Shown here piece after piece: positions 59,471 to 64,000 of a stretch of 64,000 nt of DNA (position 1 is the stretch's first letter; each line of letters starts with the position of its first letter). Below the pieces are notes generated by a model. It saw nothing but the letters and a program-made list of their open reading frames with translations. It had not been told where the DNA came from and made no database searches. The stretch comes from Liolophura sinensis (taxonomy: Eukaryota; Mollusca; Polyplacophora; Chitonida; Chitonidae). Made by a program: the position numbers and the translations under genes. The DNA lies in the NCBI RefSeq assembly GCF_032854445.1, contig NC_088296.1, forward strand, positions 9,770,706 to 9,834,705, read 5' to 3'.

Positions 59471-60000
59471 TATAATGAAATTAAGCTAAGTAGTAGGGGG
59501 AAGGAGGGTTCTGGCGCACCCACCCCTTGGTACATAGAGGCCCCAGCCCCTATTCCCGGCGAGGTCCAGAAGTTCCAGTACACACACTAAAGGTTCTTGC
59601 ACAATCCCCCCTTGGGGACCTCCCCATAACTAATAGAGGCCCCCACCCCCCTTTCCCTGCTTCCCCATAACCCCTCCCCACCCTTAGGCGCCTCCCCAGC
59701 CAAGGCATACACGCTTATTTACAAGTCTCACCTACACACACACACATTGATATGAGGCGACCTAGTTGGCATTTAATACATAAGGAGTATAGTCTATATA
59801 TAGGCTGGCTGTATTGCACAACAGGGTGATTCAGCCGATTTTCTCCCCACTATAGGGCTTAAACCACGGATTTTTATAAAAAATAAATGTGACAGCCTTT
59901 TTCAGCGTGTCTTGTTTGATAAGATCCAGTATTTTTCGGAGGATTGGAAATATTTTGATTATGCGAAATAGACTTTCCAATTTAGCCTGTGTTTCGTGGG
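59471..60000. other. C-rich intergenic stretch, nothing recognised
   Basis: 59520-59720 is strongly pyrimidine-rich on the plus strand (runs of CCCC). No coding support. Confidence 0.35.
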
Positions 60001-60056
60001 TCGTGGGATATAGCTCAGTCGGCTGACAGAGGTGGGAAAGGCGCTGTGTGTAAGGG

Positions 60057-60141
60057 GTGTATTCATATACCACATGTATAAGGGGATGTTTGCTAGCTCA
60101 AATCTGGATTTGGTCTCTTGTATATGTAGTATATGAATACA
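60057..60141. repeat. Inverted repeat, 13-bp arms
   Basis: TGTATTCATATAC at about 60059-60070 and GTATATGAATACA at 60129-60141. It may be part of a small non-autonomous element with the larger hairpin at 60261-60335. Confidence 0.6.
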
Positions 60142-60260
60142 TTACCTGCATATGGCGCCGGGCTCTACGCACTTCTAAGGAATCTCTGCAACTTTCGACA
60201 GTTTCGGAGGCAGAGAGAGGGGTGTTGTAGATGGCCCAAAGGTGGTGGGATGTGTCAGCC

Positions 60261-60335
60261 CCAATTAATCCCCCTAACGGTGGGTCGCTAGCGCAAAAAA
60301 ATCCGGAGCCCGCCGTTAGGGTGGTGATTAATTGG
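60261..60335. repeat. Long hairpin, about 25-bp arms
   Basis: Left arm CCAATTAATCCCCCTAACGG plus TGGG (60261-60284). Right arm CCCGCCGTTAGGGTGGTGAT plus TAATTGG (60309-60335). The loop is about 24 bases (TCGCTAGCGC...). Arms pair apart from a short bulge and a G-T position. Confidence 0.75.
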
Positions 60336-60419
60336 TAACAGGCTGAGCTATAAACCAGGCTTTTTGCTTTTTTGGACCATGGGTTCGAACCACACACTGG
60401 GCAGAATTTTTTTTACCCC

Positions 60420-61443
60420 CGGGCACCAGGCTAGCCAGACACCCGTCCACCCGTCCAACTGGACGGGCAATCCAGCCAAAGGGGGTATTTTTGACGGGTA
60501 AAAATTTTTTTACGGCGAGTCCCAGCCCACAGACCAGTACACTGTTTCAAAGTGTATTAATTAATATTATATGTATGTATACTAGATTGTGAATATTTTT
60601 CTAACATGTAAGTTTAAGTGTATTCATTATGTATTCAGATGACAGAAATGATGTTTGACATGCACTGCTGTGCCCAGAGTTAATTTCTCGACATAGATAT
60701 GTGACTGATAGTACATGTATTTGAATTGTTTTTTGTATTTTACAAAGTTTATTTCTACCTACTGTGACTTAGCTGCTCAAATCGCATGGTGACACTACTC
60801 TTTTAGTGAGTGACAGTCACAGATTCAGTGGTGATAATTTTGCCTGTTCGCAGTCTCAGAGCTATGTATACTGTATTCTGATTTGGTTCCGTTCCATTTT
60901 AATGTGAAGTAGTGTAACTGTGAGTTACATGCACCCGCTGTGCCAAATTACCATGCATTTTGATTGTTTTCCTTTTGTGTATTTTATTGTTTATTTATTT
61001 CTACCTCCTGATTCACAGCATTCACACTGCTGCGCCAAATTGCCATTGTTTTCCTTACATCTGTATTGAATTGTGTATTTTACAGTTTCTACCCCCTATT
61101 TCACACTTGGTTGTCCAAAGCACAACAGATTGTAACCATACATAGTTTAATATAAAATTTATGTACTCTTTTAGTGATTCGCACTCAGCGTCAGTCATTG
61201 GTGAAAAATGTGTAATATATTTGGTGCCCCCCCCCAAAACAGTCAATTTCTGGGGTCCAATAGTAATACATTATTTCCAGTGATATAAAGCTATTAAAAG
61301 GTCTTGTTTTTCAATGATACAGTGGCGATAAAATGTCTCCGGCGACAGACCCCCGCTTATTTACGGCGGCCCCCAAACCCCCTATTGTCAGATCCTGGCT
61401 AATGCCCTGCCCCCGGGGCTCTCGAGACATAGCATAGACATAG
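60420..61443. other. Flank of the Polinton fragment, nothing recognised
   Basis: AT-rich with scattered GC-rich pieces near 61320-61440. No terminal inverted repeat of the Polinton could be identified. Confidence 0.35.
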
Positions 61444-62322
61444 GCTATCTGGCAGATATACCTGCCTCGTCCCCGAAAAATACCGAGGCCTTTGTTCGAT
61501 GTTTGCACGCCGAATGACATCCACCAAGCTGATCTTCTATTTCTACCACATGATCGGCGAGGCCGGAAGCTGTATAAGTACGCGCTGACAGTTGTTGATG
61601 TCGCTTCTCGCTACAAGGAGGCGGAACCTCTGGCTACTAAAGATTCCAAAGAATTCGCTGATGCTCTCTCTCGCATTTACGAGAGGGGACCCCTGAGATG
61701 GCCAAAGCTTCTCCAAGTTGACCCTAGGCGCGAGTTTATGGGTGCGGTGAGCCAACTGCTGGCCAAACAAGATGTCACAGTCCGCCGAGGCCGCGTGGAT
61801 ATTCACCGAGACCAAGGCATAGTGGAGCGTTTCAACCGTACTCTGGCTGAGCGGCTCTTTGGACATCAGTACGCCCAGGAGATGCGCCTCCCTCCCGAAC
61901 ACCGCTCTACTGAATGGGTGGCTCGGCTGCCCTTTGTTGTGGCCGCTCTGAATAACGAGACAACGAGACTGATCGGTAAAAAGCCGAAAGACGCCATCAA
62001 GGCAAAAGGGGTGCCCCATAAGCCTTCCTCGACGGTTCCAGGTCGTCCCGTTGGACTTAATGAGCGGAAGATCCCCGAGGGTGTTGACGTTCGTTATCTC
62101 TATCAGCCTGGAGAGCTGGAGGGCGACCGCCGTCGCGCGACTGATCCTGTGTGGTCTCTAGAGATATATCGGCTTGGGCGCTCTGTCACAAAGCCTAATG
62201 AACCCGTGCTGTACTATCTAGACGATACGTCGGATGGCCCGCGACGGGGATTCGTTCGTGAGGAGTTGCTTATAGTGCCTCCCGATACTCAGCTTCCCCC
62301 GGATGGGGTTCTACGGCGCTAG
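61444..62322 (+). pseudogene. Polinton/Maverick integrase, N-terminally truncated
   Basis: A retroviral-type (rve) integrase core. The open frame is bounded by TAG at 61441-61443 and ends at TAG 62320-62322. The region HQADLLFLPHD carries the first catalytic Asp, LLQVDPRREF the second and GIVERFNRTL the Glu; the second Asp and the Glu are 34 residues apart, as in DDE integrases. The stretch YKYALTVVDVASRYKEAEPL is typical of Polinton integrases. The N-terminal zinc-binding part is missing, and no ATG stands at the start of the open frame (it begins inside the domain). It would insert the element into host DNA. It overlaps the polymerase frame tail to tail by 12 bp, and its base composition is richer in GC than the surroundings. 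Confidence 0.85.
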
Positions 62323-64000
62323 TAGTTCCTGGATGTCCATTCCAGCCCATCTTGCAGGTGCCGCATCTCTATGGCCATCAGCAGAGGTGTGGACACCATC
62401 TTCGGTGATCCAGCGCTTACTATCGAAGGGGAACAGTGAGACCTTATTCAGGTGCTGCCCATAGATATGGTGGCGCTCTGATCGCAGCACGTCCATACCG
62501 TGTCGGAAGATCTTCTTCTCGAAGAGGGCCTCTTTGTACTGCTTATGGCGGATGCGCTTTTCCACAACTCCTTTTTTCACGCCCTTGGCCTTCTTAATGT
62601 TGGCTCCACCTGCCTCCAGAATGGAGTACATCTTGGGGCGCAGACCAATGTATTGGGCGATCGGCCGCCCCGCGCACTCGTCCTTCATTTTCCCCAAGAC
62701 CTTCATATTTGCTACGCTGTGCAGGGGGTGGCCTTGTGGGTAATCTGAGGTGTCGTACAGGTTTGCATTATCAGCCATATCCCTATAAACATCCTCAGTC
62801 TGAATCTCGAGTAGCAGACTATCTGTGTCACTGTAGAGGAGCTGGCAGCGCTCTCCATAGTGGGCCTTCATGTGGTTATAGTAGAAGTCGTACATCAGGT
62901 GCTTGGAGAGATCTAGAATGCTCATGCCTACATAGATAGGTCGGTCGGTTTAGGACTAGACAGGTCTTGTGCATCTGAATCGCTGCGAGGTCATCATCAA
63001 ATAGGTTTGCCCGTGCGATGCTCGGGCTGGCTATCAAGCGTCGGAGCTTGTCGTCTTCTCCAGAGCGTACCAGCTTGACGTCCACACGCTTCCGGAGGTT
63101 CTCCATGGTTTTTCCGAAGACCGAGTTGTTCATTAGCTTGTACAGGTCCTTCTCGAATTTACTCGCGGCCGTTTTTCGGAGCTCGGTGTTCATCCTGATA
63201 TAGGGTTCCATCCAAGGGCTCTGGGCGAATCTCAGGGCCAGGTGAACCTTTGTCAGGCGCATTCCCAGAGATAGATACAGCTGTAGGTTCCGGTAGTGCA
63301 GGACGTACCGTTCCTTGTTGCGGAGGTTGGGGACCAGCTTTTCGACCTCGGTAGGCGGTAGGCGCTTTCTTGCCGAGAAGACCGTGCTGATAGTCTGACA
63401 TCCACTCCTTCTGGACCACCAGATGCTCCGGGGCTAATGGGTAGCTGTTATGTGCGTTATGTAGGTCGGCCGGATACTCTAGGTCGGCCTCGAGGATGTA
63501 ACCGGAAGGACTGTCGTGGGGGTGGGTAGCAGTCGTTTCACCGAGACGCTGCGCGTCACCTACCCACTGGAAGCCGCCGGTTGGAAGAAACTGACTCATA
63601 GCCCAGCCATATAGATTATTGGCGTCTAGGTATTGGATGTAGCTGTTTGGGCTTTCGGGGTTGTATCCACCCACCTGCGGATTATTGGCTTTGGCGTGTC
63701 GCTTACTTACCATGGAGATTCCTCCTCGCAACCCCTTCTCAATGTAGAGATGTTGGTCATAGTCCGTCAACAGCTCCAGCTCTACCCTGGTCTTCTTGAA
63801 CAGCGCATCCCACGAGAGGCCTGGGCTCGTAAAGTAGTGAGCGGGGTCCAACCCATACTGCTCTAAACAAGTCTTCCGGAAGGCCTCAAACACATCGGCC
63901 AACAGGAGCACGTCTGTGCGGCAGTAAAGGTCTGTGTAGTCTCCCAGATTGGTGCAGTCAAATACCTTCCATACCTGTTGAGCGTGGATGTAGTCTTTAT
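62311..64000 (-). pseudogene. Polinton/Maverick protein-primed DNA polymerase B, C-terminal part, frameshifted
   Basis: Read from the right edge: an exonuclease III-like motif (LYCRTDVLLLADVF) near 63900-63930, palm motif A (QYLDANNLYGWAM) near 63600-63640, motif B (LYKLMNNSVFGKTMEN) near 63100-63150 and the catalytic YSDTDSLLLEI near 62800-62840, ending at a stop at 62311. The frame is broken twice: near 63366-63368, at a short homopolymer, and near 62932-62939, where a 4-base duplication (CTAT on the minus strand) is visible. So three frames together carry one polymerase. The N-terminal part lies beyond the window. In an intact element it replicates the linear element DNA. This copy is inactive unless the shifts are assembly errors. 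Confidence 0.88.

Noticed and set aside
60005-60393. tRNA gene suggested by TAGCTCAGTCGG and GGTTCGAACC
   Set aside because: The A-box and B-box words are too far apart or in the wrong order on either strand, and no cloverleaf can be drawn.
61543-62019. 158-codon minus-strand frame
   Set aside because: Antisense shadow of the integrase.
62500-62939. Plus-strand frames of 69-82 codons
   Set aside because: Antisense shadows of the polymerase, whose motifs are on the minus strand.

Overview
The window looks like animal nuclear DNA: low gene density, phase-consistent GT-AG introns, TRIM genes, secreted cysteine-rich genes, tRNA-derived SINEs, a Penelope-like retroelement and a Polinton/Maverick fragment. 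Repeat style (very frequent TACATGTA words, two abundant SINE-like families) and TRIM amplification suggest a lophotrochozoan, most likely a mollusc. That assignment is inference; no diagnostic gene is present.

Layout, left to right. At 1-2.3 kb is the RING/B-box exon of a minus-strand TRIM gene whose other exons lie left of the window. A repeat-rich stretch follows, with a head-to-head SINE pair. Two phase-matched exons at 6.8-7.7 kb encode a transmembrane helix and a cytoplasmic tail with no recognised 5' part. From 13.8 to 40.3 kb are three related genes for small secreted proteins with EB/EGF-like cysteine modules: gene 1 (+, 13850-17899), gene 2 (+, 27303-34989) and gene 3 (-, 35574-40342). 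Almost all their introns are phase 1, so each module sits on a symmetric exon; the first module exon is 144 bp in all three. Gene 2 and gene 3 are convergent. Gene 2 intron 4 holds a decayed Penelope-like element (RT plus GIY-YIG) inserted inside an older SINE.

From 45.98 to 56.86 kb (minus) is a complete TRIM gene that I assembled from six coding exons of 669, 96, 231, 23, 188 and 578 bp. Reading phases agree at every junction, giving 594 aa: RING, two B-boxes, coiled coil, B30.2/SPRY. Its last intron (5.6 kb) is largely an 80-bp minisatellite interleaved with a 42-bp one. The first TRIM exon (257-928) and this gene share flanks on both sides, so they are a segmental duplication about 56 kb apart; a ~57-bp minisatellite in the shared upstream region has 3 units in one copy and about 6 in the other.

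From 61.4 kb to the right edge is a broken Polinton: an integrase fragment (+) and a protein-primed type B DNA polymerase (-) that overlap tail to tail, the polymerase frameshifted twice and running off the window. Between genes the sequence is mostly SINE copies and at least nine tandem arrays. I see no bacterial-type system, CRISPR, tRNA or rRNA gene. The TRIM protein is a likely intracellular E3 ligase and the EB-like proteins are likely secreted; a shared role in immunity or recognition would be speculation.
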